64,000 nt of DNA from Phyllobacterium sp. 628. GTDB taxonomy: Bacteria; Pseudomonadota; Alphaproteobacteria; Rhizobiales; Rhizobiaceae. Shown here piece after piece: positions 18,307-29,488 of the stretch. Location of the stretch: the NCBI RefSeq assembly GCF_014189505.1, contig NZ_CP050301.1:999501-1063500 (forward strand), read 5' to 3'. The position numbers and the translations under genes are program-made. Below the pieces are notes generated by a model, which saw only the letters and a program-made list of their open reading frames with translations, did not search any database and was not told the origin of the DNA. Position 1 is the first letter of the stretch. Each line of letters starts with the position of its first letter.

Positions 18307-20833
18307 GTGAAACACGTATTGATTCCGGCTGTCCTGTCGCTTGCAGTTCTTGCGGGCTGTCGCGACGATAATAAAACCGCCAGCAACAAGCCCGCATCGG
18401 AGGCAACGTTTGACGTTGCCCAGCAAAATCCACCGGCGAACAAGCCTGATGAAGCTGCTCCGCCACCGGTTACCCCAACCGATACCAAGCCGCCGATACC
18501 GGAATGGAAGAAGCTTGATCTTACTGGCTATGTGGACCCGCTGATCGGGTCGGATGAGGTGCCCCCGTCGGATGTTCCAGGCTCCACCGAATATCTGCTG
18601 GGTGGCTTCACCGCACCCACCGCCAGTGTGCCCTTTGGTATGGTTGCGTTTGGCCCCGACACGCCATCTCTCAGTACACCATGGAGCCCATCCGGTTATC
18701 ATTATCCAAGCAAGAGTATAACGGGTTTCAATCTGATCCGCCTCAGCGGCGTGGGCTGCTATTCAGGCGGTACCGTTCCCTTCTTGCCCGCAACCGATGC
18801 GTCGCAAACGAGCGCGGTATTCGATCATGGAAAGGATGAGATTGCGAAGCCCGGTTATTACCACGTCAAATTTACCGATACCAATGTCGAGACTGACTTA
18901 ACCGCGACGACGCGAACGGGTCTGGCAAAGTTTGCGTATCCCGCCGGGAGCAATGCGCTGCTGAAGATCACTGCCAAAACAAATTCCATTGGATATGGCG
19001 GCAACCTGCAAATCGACACGGCGACACAAACAGTTTCCGGCTCTGCCACCGGCGGCGGCTTCTGCAGCAACGGACAGACTTACCCGGTTTATTTCTTTGC
19101 CCAGTTCGATCAGCCATTCACCGGCACGGCGTCGGGCGCATCGACAACTCTGACCTTCGCCCCTGCTGCCACGGCTGGTTCGCCCACTGTGGTCGGGGTG
19201 AAAGTGGGTGTTTCCTATGTCAGCATCGACAATGCCAAAGACAATCTGCAGAAGGAAAGCAGCGGGCTGACGTTTGAGCAGGCACGCAAACAGGCCGACG
19301 CAGCCTGGAACACGCGCCTCAATTCAATTCAGGTCACGGGTGGCAGCGCTGACGATTTGAAGAAATTCTACACGGCACTTTACCATTCGCTGATAGCGCC
19401 GTCGGTCTATAGTGATGCCAACGGCGATTATATGAGTTTCAGCAGCAATTCGAAAAAAATGACGACGGAGAAAGGCCGCACCCAATACACGACCTTCTCC
19501 AGCTGGGATACGTACCGCTCATTGATCCCGCTGCAGGCATTGCTCTATCCGCAGGAAGTCAGCGACATGATGCAGTCGCTGGTCAATGATGCCAAGCAAT
19601 GCGGGCCAAATGGCAAGACCGGCACCTTCCCCATGTGGGTCGAGGGCAACACCAACAGCGATATCATGCCGGGAGACGGTGCTTCGATCATTGTTGCCCA
19701 AAGTTATGCTTTCGGTGCGACGGCTTTTGATACCGCTGCGGCCCGGCAGATTATGCTGGACTCGTCCTCCGGCACCACCACCACGTGCCGGAATACGACC
19801 ACGCTGCCTGGTTTGGCTGAATACGTAAGCAAGGGTTATCTCGTTCAGGGCTGGGGAAAAAGCACGGCCACATCGGCTTCGACCAATATGGAATATGCCA
19901 GCACCGATTTCGCCATTTCGCGTTTTATCGCTGCCCTTGCCAGCAAAGACAGCCAGCTCGTTGTCGGGAGCGAACCCGAGGCGGCAACCGGACTGCTGAA
20001 ACGGTCCGGCAATTGGGCAAATCTGTTTAATCCGGATTGGAAAAACATGGCGGTTCAGCCCGCACCGCAGCCGCAGCCACGCAATGCCGACGGTACATGG
20101 CAATCCTATGTTTTCCGGAAGGATCAGGACACGTATTTCAGAGAGGGGAACGCGGAACAATATACCTATCTGGTGCCGCACGACATTCGCGGTCTGTTTC
20201 GCATGCTGGTGAAAGACAAGAACGCATCAGCAGGCTCGGAGAAGGATGCGCTCGACCGGCTGGATGCTTTCACCAAACCTCAATGCCGGAGAGCAGAACC
20301 CTTATCTATGGATCGGCAATGAGCCAACTTTCGCGGCGCCGTTCCTCTATAATTGGACGAGCCAGCCCTACAAGACGCAGGCGCTTGTCCGCCGTATCCT
20401 CACTCAGCAGTACTCGACGGCCTCAACGGGACTTCCCGGAAATGACGATGAAGGTGCTACATCGGGATGGTTTATCTGGGGCGCACTGGGCCTCTATCCG
20501 GAGATTCCAGCTGTACCGGGCTTGAGCCTTGCCAGCCCGCTTTTTCCGCAAGCGGTTATAAAACTTGGTAATGGTAAACTGGTGACGCTGAAGACCAGCA
20601 ATACAGCTTCGAACTATATCCAGAGCCTTATGGTCAACGGCAAGGCGCATGACAGCACCTGGCTTCCCCTCGATACGGTGAAAGATGGCGGTACGCTGGA
20701 ATTCACCCTTGGCGACAAACCGAGTTGCTGGGCCAGCAAACCGTCAGCGGAAACGGCGCCACCATCCTTTGCGCCCGATGGCAAGCAGACGCCACCTCTG
20801 ACGTCAGCTATGGCCTGCACCTTGCCGCAATAG
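18307..20833 (+). CDS. GH92 alpha-mannosidase-like lipoprotein 2 (frameshifted)
   Basis: A second GH92 lipoprotein, about 841 residues once a frameshift is repaired. It starts with GTG after GGGAGG and has lipobox LAGC (Cys about residue 16). The linker carries SEATFDV in place of the GTF tag. GH92 landmarks: YVDPLIGSDE, PFGMVAFGPDT, SSWDTYRS, IGNEPTF and LPGNDDEGATSGW. The frame breaks near 20278: FTKP then nonsense. Removing one C restores FTKLNAGEQNPYLWIGNEP, the family sequence. As written, the first frame stops at 20322 and loses the C-terminal catalytic part. Paralogue of 15530-18193, moderately diverged. Confidence 0.88.
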
Positions 20834-20847
20834 AAGACATGCAAAAA

Positions 20848-20872
20848 GACCGGCCTTGTTGAAAGGCCGGTC
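20848..20872. terminator. Bidirectional terminator between GH92-2 and EF-1
   Basis: A 10-bp stem, GACCGGCCTT with AAGGCCGGTC. The A-run before it serves as a T-run for leftward transcripts from the EF-1 gene. Confidence 0.82.
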
Positions 20873-20919
20873 TCCTGTGCTATCCCCCTTGAAAGGAACA
20901 ACGGGCTCCGCTTTTGCTC

Positions 20920-21318
20920 TCATTCGATTCTTTGGATGGCCGCCGCTGCTCTTGCCCGTGCTCTGGTTTCAACCGGATTGCCAAGGGAACGGGCATCGAT
21001 GAAGGCCTGGATCTGTTTGAAGGTGACATAGCCCTGATGTCCCTTGTCGATCTGCGCAAAGTGGTCGGAAATAAAGCCCCAGCCTGAATCCTTTGCCTGC
21101 TGTGCAGTCAGTTGGGAAGAAGACCCCGCTGCAGTTCTGAAACGATCAGCCAATCGCTGGTCAAGCTCAGTTTGGATGGATTCATTTGTCAGCGGCTTGA
21201 GCACTGTTCCGGCCGGTGCTGGCGGGGGAACAGGAAGATCATCATAGGCGTAGGCGGGTGAGGCGAGCATAATGCCGATCGCCAGAAGAAGGACAGGTGA
21301 AAAAACTTCATATCGCAT
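20920..21318 (-). CDS. Exported EF-hand-like protein, cassette 1 (EF-1)
   Basis: A 132-residue protein with a signal peptide (about residues 1-24, ending PAYA) after an AGGAG ribosome site. The shared family core follows: RFRTAA, QQAKDSGWGF, SDHFAQIDKGHQGYVTFKQ (about residue 90) and ARS. The EF-hand loop DKGHQGYVTFKQ keeps the first Asp and the Gly at position 6, but lacks acidic residues at 3, 5 and 12, so calcium binding is doubtful. It ends AAIQRIE, a variant of the family's QII(E/Q/K) tail. It lies 11 bases after the S10-1 stop on the same strand. Function unknown; exported partner of the peptidase by context. Confidence 0.75.
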   Translation of the reverse strand: MRYEVFSPVLLLAIGIMLASPAYAYDDLPVPPPAPAGTVLKPLTNESIQTELDQRLADRFRTAAGSSSQLTAQQAKDSGWGFISDHFAQIDKGHQGYVTFKQIQAFIDARSLGNPVETRARARAAAAIQRIE

Positions 21319-21329
21319 AACATATGCTC

Positions 21330-23249
21330 CTAATTCGAGAGGGCCACGGCTGGCGGCAAGCTGTAGCGCGGGTCGTCATAATATTTATCGATCTCTGTTT
21401 TCAAAGGTGCGCGAGAGGCTTCCGTATTATAGATCATATGGCCGCCTTCGAACCATTTGACCGGCACACGGTCGGTCATCGCCGCATTGGACAGATCCAT
21501 CTCGGTTTGAAAGCCCGGCGTAGCAATATCCTCATAGCCGTGCAGAACCAGGACTTTCAAACTTGGATTCAGACTAAGCGCTTCCCTGAAGTCGGGAATG
21601 CTGGAAGGGCTGTATTCACCGGTAGATCCTCTGTGCGGCCATTTCCACGAATAAATTGCGTCGCAACATTCACTATATCTCGATCCGTTCTGATAATTGA
21701 CGGAGGCTTGCATATACTTTTTGAACTCGTTGACGAATGCCACGTCGATATAATTGTCTGGAGCATAGGGTGCGTTCGACGGGAGTTTCATGCGTGCATC
21801 ATAGCGGCCGAGCTTGAAACCATCGATCCAGTGGTCTTGAACCCAATCGGGGTAAATATTGGGTGTGCTTTTCCACTCCGATTCCGGCATGCCGGTGTTT
21901 GCCACGAGTTTCGCCAGAAAATTCTTGCCTGGTTGCGTATCCACAAAATCCTGCCATGGAGAGTTGCCGGTCGCGGGCTTTGTGGTCGAGTATTTGGCCA
22001 GGGTCGGTATATATTCTTTGTTGACGAAATCACGCATCGTTTGAAGGAACGCTTCGGCGGACGCTGTTCCCCGGGCCGTTGCAAGTTTATGAAAATCGCC
22101 GGCAAAAGCGTATGACGGCAGATATCCGGCACAGGAATAGTTCGTCTCCACAGCACCGGAAGGCATGTTGCAATTCGATAGATAGTCGAGCAGAGGGGAG
22201 TTCAGAATGAACCCGGAAAGCGCGATTTGCGGATTGCCTGAACTGTCCGGTGCAAAGCGGGCTGTGCCGTCATTGAGCAGAAGGTCCGCGACAATAGGGA
22301 TGCGGATGCCGCCATAGGACTCGCCGTAAAGATATTTTGGCGATGTTTGCCGGTTGTTCACATTGTTGTATCGGGTGATGAAATCGCGGATCAGGGCCGC
22401 GTCGGGATCTGTTCCCCAGAAGTCCTGGTTGGTATGAGGAGAAACAGCTGTTGAGTAGCCTGTTCCTGCAGGATCAACAAATACCAGATCTGATTTATCC
22501 AGCAGCGTTATCGCATTTTCTTCCGATGGAAGGCTCGTTGGCTGCTCGTAATCATATTCCATCGGAATGGTGGGGGCATCGGATTTCAACCGCATTGGGG
22601 CCCACGAACCCATATGCAGCCAGATCGAGGCAGAGCCTGGCCCGCCATTCCACAGAAAGGTCACCGGGCGTTTTTCCTTCGGCAGACCATCACGCGTATA
22701 GGCAGTATAGAAAATAGCGGCTTCTGCATCTTCCTTGCCGGTTTGTGCATCCTTGGGCGCGTAGGCGATCAAATGACCGGATTGAGCCGTATAATTGATC
22801 ACCTTGCCATTGATCGTCATCTGCTGGCGCTTGACGGATTTTGTCTCATCAATCAACGCAGCTTTGATCGAGCCGCCTGCGGATGTATCATAGTCATTCT
22901 TGTCGTTGACGGGATTGTGTTTCGGTGCCAGCAGATTGAACGCTTCATCTTCAAAGCCGCCATCCGCGAGCATCGTTCCGGCTTCCTGCGATAGTCCGAC
23001 AGACAGCAGGATATCTGCAGCCTGCTTGAATTGGCCTGATGCCTTCAGTGTGGCCGCAACGGCCCGCGCTGTGTCTGGCGTGAGTTTTTCCGCGGGAGCA
23101 GTGGTGCTGGGTTCGCCGAACGTTCCGCCCGATACAGTGGTTGGAGGAGAAGGATTGTTCGAAGCTGGCACTGGTGGAGAAGAACTCTCCGAACCGTCAC
23201 AGGCAACGAGGGTAAGCAAAAGGGCGAGGGACGAATATCTTAAATTCAT
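21330..23249 (-). CDS. S10 serine carboxypeptidase-like lipoprotein, cassette 1 (S10-1)
   Basis: A 639-residue lipoprotein: signal ending in lipobox LVAC (Cys about residue 16), acidic/Ser-rich linker with SGGTFGEPS, an extra helical segment (about residues 55-105), then an S10 alpha/beta hydrolase. The oxyanion motif WNGGPGSAS, nucleophile motif YGESYGGIR, Asp in HGYEDIATP and His in EGGHMIY make a full triad. S10 enzymes release C-terminal residues from peptides. Five homologous copies are in this window; this one alone is leftward. Its leader has a strong hairpin and the shared AATTGAC element. Exact substrate unknown. Confidence 0.9.
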   Translation of the reverse strand: MNLRYSSLALLLTLVACDGSESSSPPVPASNNPSPPTTVSGGTFGEPSTTAPAEKLTPDTARAVAATLKASGQFKQAADILLSVGLSQEAGTMLADGGFEDEAFNLLAPKHNPVNDKNDYDTSAGGSIKAALIDETKSVKRQQMTINGKVINYTAQSGHLIAYAPKDAQTGKEDAEAAIFYTAYTRDGLPKEKRPVTFLWNGGPGSASIWLHMGSWAPMRLKSDAPTIPMEYDYEQPTSLPSEENAITLLDKSDLVFVDPAGTGYSTAVSPHTNQDFWGTDPDAALIRDFITRYNNVNNRQTSPKYLYGESYGGIRIPIVADLLLNDGTARFAPDSSGNPQIALSGFILNSPLLDYLSNCNMPSGAVETNYSCAGYLPSYAFAGDFHKLATARGTASAEAFLQTMRDFVNKEYIPTLAKYSTTKPATGNSPWQDFVDTQPGKNFLAKLVANTGMPESEWKSTPNIYPDWVQDHWIDGFKLGRYDARMKLPSNAPYAPDNYIDVAFVNEFKKYMQASVNYQNGSRYSECCDAIYSWKWPHRGSTGEYSPSSIPDFREALSLNPSLKVLVLHGYEDIATPGFQTEMDLSNAAMTDRVPVKWFEGGHMIYNTEASRAPLKTEIDKYYDDPRYSLPPAVALSN

Positions 23250-23262
23250 GGAACAAAATCCC

Positions 23263-23308
23263 CTAACTCAAAAGTTGCAGCATTTGTAAAATGCAACCTT
23301 TGGGTTAG
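23263..23308 (-). promoter_or_regulatory. Leader hairpin upstream of S10-1
   Basis: Two 17-base arms (23263-23279 and 23292-23308; in the transcript CTAACCCAAAGGTTGCA and TGCAACTTTTGAGTTAG) pair with two G-U wobbles and a 12-base loop. The hairpin ends immediately before the AGGGGA ribosome site of S10-1, so it could govern translation or mRNA stability. Confidence 0.6.
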
Positions 23309-23316
23309 AGGAAAGC

Positions 23317-23336
23317 GAAGTCAATTCGACTAAAGT
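23317..23336 (-). promoter_or_regulatory. Shared AATTGAC element, S10-1 copy
   Basis: On the minus strand ACTTTAGTCGAATTGACTTC, 67 bases before the S10-1 start codon. Same element as described at 15291-15310. Confidence 0.5.
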
Positions 23337-23400
23337 ATTATAACTACACGATAATGGACGCCAAATGAGGCCTAAGCCAAATCTACGACCTTCGTAGTGA

Positions 23401-25062
<1,662 letters not shown>

Positions 25063-25231
25063 CTATCGTCCCGATGGACGCGAAAGGCTTTGAGACAATC
25101 TATGGGCCCCATATCGATCAGGTCAACAAGGCAAAAATCCGTTCGGTAAATAAAACAGGCAAGCACCAGTTCAAGAGTTTTGCGTTCATGTAAAAATGTA
25201 GTAACATAGCTACAATCAAGAAGGGTATGTC

Positions 25232-25486
25232 ATGGGCATTACAACCGTTTCAAGCCGGGAATTCAATCAGCATGCCAGTGACGTCAAAAAGGCGGCAAAC
25301 GACGGTCCTGTGTTCATCACAGATCGGGGACGCCCGGCTCATGTTCTCTTGAGCATTGAGGAATATCTGAAACTGACAGGCGGGCAGGAGAGCCTGGCCG
25401 ACGTGCTGACCGAGCAGAGACAGACGGATTTTGACTTCGATATACCGCGCCTCAAGGTCACCATCCGCCCAGCTGATTTTTCCTGA
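25232..25486 (+). CDS. Phd/YefM family antitoxin
   Basis: An 84-residue antitoxin with the N-terminal Phd/YefM DNA-binding fold (VSSREFNQHASDVKKAA, then FITDRGRPAHVLLSIEEY, about residues 5-50) and a C-terminal toxin-binding tail. It is followed directly by a PIN-domain toxin with a one-base stop/start overlap (TGATG), the standard order for such modules. The preceding region is AT-rich and probably holds an autoregulated promoter. Confidence 0.88.
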   Translation: MGITTVSSREFNQHASDVKKAANDGPVFITDRGRPAHVLLSIEEYLKLTGGQESLADVLTEQRQTDFDFDIPRLKVTIRPADFS

Positions 25487-25899
25487 TGTTCATTCTGGAT
25501 ACCAATTTCATCTCGGAAATGCGCCGGCCTGATAGAGCAGATGCGAAAGTAATGGCATGGGCGGCAACTATACCGTTCGCGCGGTTCTTTCTCTCGGTGA
25601 TCACGATTCTGGAAATTGATCAGGGACTGCTGCTGGTGGAACGAAGAGACGCGCAGCAGGGAGCAATATTGCGAGACTGGCGCGACCATTGGGTCTTGCC
25701 GCGATTTGAAGATAGAATTCTGGCGATTGATACTGCGGTTGCCCAGCGTTGTGCGCACTTGCACGTACCTGATCCCCAGTCCGAGCGCGATGCGCTGATC
25801 GCAGCGACCGCGTTGGTCCACGGCATGACTGTCGTCACCCGCAATGCCGCCGATTTTGCAGCAACCGGCGTCCAGATTATCAATCCATGGAACACATGA
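25486..25899 (+). CDS. PIN-domain toxin (VapC/FitB-like)
   Basis: A 137-residue PIN ribonuclease. The metal-binding acidic residues are in ILDTNFISE (Asp about residue 5), ITILEIDQG (Glu about residue 44) and SERDALIAATALVHG (Asp about residue 103), with a final NAADF Asp. FitB/VapC toxins cleave RNA and are held by the cognate Phd-type antitoxin, here the overlapping upstream gene. Intact and full length. Confidence 0.9.
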   Translation: MFILDTNFISEMRRPDRADAKVMAWAATIPFARFFLSVITILEIDQGLLLVERRDAQQGAILRDWRDHWVLPRFEDRILAIDTAVAQRCAHLHVPDPQSERDALIAATALVHGMTVVTRNAADFAATGVQIINPWNT

Positions 25900-25901
25900 A
25901 A

Positions 25902-25921
25902 AGGCCGCCCGGAGGCGGCCT
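25902..25921. terminator. Bidirectional terminator between the PIN toxin and L,D-transpeptidase genes
   Basis: An 8-bp GC-rich stem, AGGCCGCC with GGCGGCCT around a 4-base loop, lies two bases after the toxin stop and between convergent genes. The A-rich left flank gives a T-run on the minus strand. Confidence 0.75.
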
Positions 25922-25946
25922 GTTCCTGCGGCTTGTCAGCCAGCAC

Positions 25947-26564
25947 TTACATTACAACAACCTTGGCGCCGACTTCGGCACGGTTGTACAGATCAAGAAT
26001 GTCCTGGTTCATCAGGCGGATGCAGCCGGATGACATGGCTTTGCCGATTGACCACCATTCCGGCGTGCCGTGCAGGCGGTAGCCCGTATCGCCACTCTTG
26101 TTGAACAGGTAAAGCGCACGGGCTCCTAGCGGGTTCTGCAAGCCCGGATCCATACCATCACGGAATTCAGCCAGTTCGGGACGGCGCTTGATCATTTCCT
26201 TGGGTGGTGTCCAGGTTGGCCATTCGCGCTTCAAGGCAATACGAGCCGAGCCGGACCATTCGAAGCCCTGCTTGCCAACACCGATGCCGTAACGCATGGC
26301 GCGGCCATCGCCGAGAACCAGATAGAGGAATTTTGCGCCCGTATCGACAATGATTGTTCCGGGAACTTCGCCGCCGTCATAGCGTACTTCCTGACGCAGG
26401 AATTGTGGCGGAATTTTTGCTTTTGGAATAGCTGGAAGCACATAACCAGCGTCGGTGACGGAAGAATAGGAAGCGGTGGAATAGTTGAAACCGATTGTGG
26501 AACAGCCGGTCAGAGCAGTTGCACCCATCAGTCCAACTGCAAGGACGATTGTCTTGAGCTGCAT
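25947..26564 (-). CDS. L,D-transpeptidase (YkuD family) lipoprotein
   Basis: A 205-residue envelope enzyme. ATG 26564 follows GGGG and gives a lipoprotein signal with lipobox LTGC (Cys about residue 20); the frame extends 18 codons further without support. The YkuD catalytic domain covers about residues 70-205, with the active-site motif ending SSGCIRLMNQD, the preceding RLHGTPEWWSIG region holding the catalytic His, and a PGTIIVDTG start. Such enzymes make 3-3 peptidoglycan cross-links or, in Hyphomicrobiales, attach outer-membrane proteins to peptidoglycan. Its precise role cannot be decided here. Confidence 0.9.
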   Translation of the reverse strand: MQLKTIVLAVGLMGATALTGCSTIGFNYSTASYSSVTDAGYVLPAIPKAKIPPQFLRQEVRYDGGEVPGTIIVDTGAKFLYLVLGDGRAMRYGIGVGKQGFEWSGSARIALKREWPTWTPPKEMIKRRPELAEFRDGMDPGLQNPLGARALYLFNKSGDTGYRLHGTPEWWSIGKAMSSGCIRLMNQDILDLYNRAEVGAKVVVM

Positions 26565-26743
26565 AGTTACCCCATCAAGTATTAAGCGAATCTGAAACGA
26601 TTCAGTTGTCTGCCCCAATTATCGCCATTATTGTTAATGCTTGATTAACCGTAAAGTGAAGTTTTCTGTTAACCACGTTTTCTTCAACCAACTGGTGCAT
26701 TTTTGTCGTATTCGGTTGTAGAGATTTCAGCGATACTTACACC

Positions 26744-27238
26744 ATGCCCCTTGTGATTCCCGGTCAAACCAGTCCGCTCATTGATGGACGCCAGTCAGAA
26801 AACGCCATGATGGTGCGCCGCGGCGTGCAACGGCTGTTTCTGGAGCTTGGTTTGGCGGTCATGCCGGAATTGCCTCTGGCGTCGGGCAGACGTGCCGATC
26901 TGGTAGCGCTGACACGCAGCGGCGAAATCTGGATTGTCGAAATCAAGTCATCGATCGAGGATTGGAAGGTTGACCGCAAATGGCCGGAATACCGCGCCCA
27001 TTGCGACCGCCTGTTCTTTGCCACGCATCCGGGCGTTCCCTCAGAGATTTTTCCGGAAGATTGCGGGTTTATCCTGTCCGATGGCTACGGGGCGGAAATC
27101 CTGCGCGATGCCCCGGAACACAAATTGCCGGGTGCAACGCGCAAGGCCATGACCCTGCGCTTTGCCCGCGTCAGTGCCGCACGGATGACGCTTGCCGAGC
27201 TGTCAGGAATTCATCTGCCCGAGACGGATATCGAGTAG
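26744..27238 (+). CDS. mmcB: MmcB family DNA repair protein
   Basis: A 164-residue protein of the MmcB (DUF1052) family, with a PD-(D/E)xK nuclease-like core: RRADLVALTRSGEIWIVEIKSSIEDWKVDRKWPEY (about residues 48-82) holds the Asp, Glu and Lys of the fold. MmcB was named in Caulobacter as a damage-inducible repair factor. It is divergent from the L,D-transpeptidase gene and convergent with actR, a common alphaproteobacterial neighbourhood. Whether it is LexA-controlled here is not visible. Confidence 0.88.
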   Translation: MPLVIPGQTSPLIDGRQSENAMMVRRGVQRLFLELGLAVMPELPLASGRRADLVALTRSGEIWIVEIKSSIEDWKVDRKWPEYRAHCDRLFFATHPGVPSEIFPEDCGFILSDGYGAEILRDAPEHKLPGATRKAMTLRFARVSAARMTLAELSGIHLPETDIE

Positions 27239-27276
27239 GGCGAACTCGCACCACAAGACTGAATCACGCTGGAGAT

Positions 27277-27840
27277 TTAGCGCGGCGCGCGCTTGGCCAG
27301 AATACGCTGCAAGGTACGCCGGTGCATATTGAGCCGGCGTGCCGTTTCCGAAACATTGCGGTCGCACATTTCATAGACGCGCTGGATATGTTCCCAGCGA
27401 ACCCGGTCCGCTGACATCGGGTTTTCCGGCGGTGCAACCTTGTCGCCGGCACGGCGGGTCAGGGCGGCAAACACCTCGTCGGCATCGGCAGGCTTCGACA
27501 GGTAATCAATGGCGCCGAGCTTCACGGCATTGACCGCCGTGGCGATATTGCCATAGCCGGTCAGGACAATTGCACGGGTGTCTTCGCGCCGGGCGCGGAT
27601 CGCTTCGATAATATCGAGACCATTGCCATCGCCCAGACGCATATCGACAACCGCGTATGCTGGTGCGTGGACTTTGACGCTGGCAAGCCCTGCTTCAACG
27701 GACTCCGCAATTGCAACCGTAAATCCCCGGGATTCCATCGCGCGCGCCAGGCGCTGCAAAAACGGCTTGTCGTCGTCAACCAGTAACAACGTCCGATCGC
27801 CGCCTATGGCCGCAATATCGTCCTGATCCGTGTGTTCCAT
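27277..27840 (-). CDS. actR: Redox response regulator ActR/RegA
   Basis: A 187-residue response regulator. The receiver domain (about residues 15-130) has the acidic pair VDDD, phospho-acceptor Asp in YAVVDMRLGDGNG (about residue 66), Thr in VLTGYGN and Lys in LSKPAD. The C-terminal Fis-type helix-turn-helix (about 145-185) ends VSETARRLNMHRRTLQRILAKRAPR-like, the almost invariant RegA/ActR/PrrA DNA-binding end. It controls redox-responsive respiration and fixation genes. It lies 68 bases downstream of actS on the same strand. Confidence 0.94.
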   Translation of the reverse strand: MEHTDQDDIAAIGGDRTLLLVDDDKPFLQRLARAMESRGFTVAIAESVEAGLASVKVHAPAYAVVDMRLGDGNGLDIIEAIRARREDTRAIVLTGYGNIATAVNAVKLGAIDYLSKPADADEVFAALTRRAGDKVAPPENPMSADRVRWEHIQRVYEMCDRNVSETARRLNMHRRTLQRILAKRAPR

Positions 27841-27908
27841 CAGGGTTTCCTGCTCATTTCTTATAAATATATTCCGTTAATGGTTTGCAATGAACAAAAA
27901 GTCAAAGG

Positions 27909-29213
27909 TTATCCGTTTTGTTCATCAAGTTGATTGCGCGGCCACGTCACGACAACTTCGGCGCCTTGACCCGGATCGTTGCGATTGCGAAAGGTGATGG
28001 CCGCGCCGGAACGCTCCAGCAGGGTTTTGGCAATGAACAGCCCGAGGCCGAGTCCGCCGCCATGTTCGTTGGTCTCGCGGTCCCGTCCGGTTGTGTAGGG
28101 CTCGCCAATTCGGTCGAGAATATCCGCCTGAAAACCTTTGCCATCGTCAGCAACGACGATCTGCACGGTCTTGTCAGTCCAGCCCCAGCTGACCTGAATT
28201 GTCTCGCGGGCAAAATCCACCGCATTTTCGACCAGATTGCCTAGGCCGTAAATAATGCCGGGATTGCGGCGGATAACCGGCTCATGTCCATCGCCACGCA
28301 GTTTCGTCACCTCGATGCTGATACCGAAATTACGGTTGGGCTCGATGACTTCCTCGATCAGCGAGGAAATCTTGAGGCGCGACATATGCTCTTCGCTTTC
28401 CGAGGAAAGACTGGTTAGCCGCTTCAGAATTTCGCGGCAGCGATCCGCCTGAGAGCGCAAGAGTTCGACATCGTCGGCAAAGCGGTCGTCCTCGGCCAGC
28501 GCCCGCTGCATTTCCTTGGCGACAAGCGCAATGGTGGCGAGCGGCGTGCCGAGTTCATGTGCGGCGGCGGCGGCCAGGCCATCCAGCGCCGACAGGTGCT
28601 GCTCGCGCTGCAGGATCAGTTCTGTCGCGGTCAGCGCGTCGGCCAGTAGTCGCGCTTCTTCAGCGACGCGGTAGGCATAGACGGCTGTAAAGACCAGCGC
28701 CGAGACAACCGAGCACCAGACACCGGCCACCAGCACAAACGGCAATTGCAGGGTCTCTTCCGGGTACCAGGGCAGGGGCAGGTGAAAGTAGGCCAGCGCA
28801 GTGGCGCAAATGGTGACCAGAATGCCCAGTGTCACAGTGGAGGACGCCGGCAGGGATGTGGCCGAAATAATGACAGGAACAATCATCAGCACCGCGAACG
28901 GATTCTGCAATCCGCCCGTCATATAAAGCAGACCTGCCACCTGCAATATGTCGAAGGCAAGCACGGTGATCGCCGCACGCGGCTCAAGCCGGTGGTTGAT
29001 CGGATAACGGAATGACAACAGCAGGTTCAGCCAGGCGGAACAGGCAATCAGCGCAAAGCAGATGCTGACCGGGAAAGGAAATTTCATATAGAGCGCGACG
29101 AAGAGCACCGCGATGCTCTGGCCTGCCACCGCCAGCCAGCGCAGGCGGATCAGGGTCGTCAGCCGCAATCGCCGCGACAGATAGGAGGAACGTATGCCGA
29201 ATTCGTGAGCCAT
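27909..29213 (-). CDS. actS: Redox sensor histidine kinase ActS/RegB
   Basis: A 434-residue membrane kinase. Six membrane segments occupy about residues 25-190 and include GGLQNPFAVLMIVPV, the quinone-sensing motif of RegB/ActS. The phospho-acceptor H-box is AAAAHELGTPLATIALVAKE (about residue 220); the redox cysteine region is QADRCREILKRL (about residue 265). N, G1 and G2 boxes (NLVENAVDFA, DDGKGF, GGGLGLGLFIAKTLL) complete the ATPase domain. It transfers phosphate to ActR, encoded just downstream. Confidence 0.94.
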   Translation of the reverse strand: MAHEFGIRSSYLSRRLRLTTLIRLRWLAVAGQSIAVLFVALYMKFPFPVSICFALIACSAWLNLLLSFRYPINHRLEPRAAITVLAFDILQVAGLLYMTGGLQNPFAVLMIVPVIISATSLPASSTVTLGILVTICATALAYFHLPLPWYPEETLQLPFVLVAGVWCSVVSALVFTAVYAYRVAEEARLLADALTATELILQREQHLSALDGLAAAAAHELGTPLATIALVAKEMQRALAEDDRFADDVELLRSQADRCREILKRLTSLSSESEEHMSRLKISSLIEEVIEPNRNFGISIEVTKLRGDGHEPVIRRNPGIIYGLGNLVENAVDFARETIQVSWGWTDKTVQIVVADDGKGFQADILDRIGEPYTTGRDRETNEHGGGLGLGLFIAKTLLERSGAAITFRNRNDPGQGAEVVVTWPRNQLDEQNG

Positions 29214-29296
29214 GCCCGAGCTTTAGAACAAACCGCGTGCAAATGGAATTCTGGATTTTCTGAGAGTGATACTCAGGTTCTTTGATAGTTAAGCTC

Positions 29297-29482
29297 TTCA
29301 AGGCTGCACCACCATTGTGCGTGGTTCGACAGGCTCACCATGAGGGAGATGGATGGGTTGCAGGGAGACAAATTCTGCGAGATCTTTATGGATCTTGGCA
29401 ATTTCAGAACTGACCTTGCAGCCAAACCCTCTCCCTCATGGTGAGCCTGTCGAACCACGCACACTACCGCTGCAGCCTTGAA
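29297..29482. repeat. Intergenic palindromic repeat, copy 2
   Basis: Perfect 33-bp inner arms (29316-29348 and 29431-29463) carrying GTGGTTCGACAGGCTCACC, plus a perfect 12-bp outer pair (TTCAAGGCTGCA at 29297-29308 and its complement at 29471-29482), enclose an 82-bp centre. It is related to the element at 3133-3251 in arms and centre. It lies between the actS start and the hrpB stop, and has no coding potential. It resembles a small non-autonomous palindromic repeat. Confidence 0.85.
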
Positions 29483-29488
29483 GAAAAC

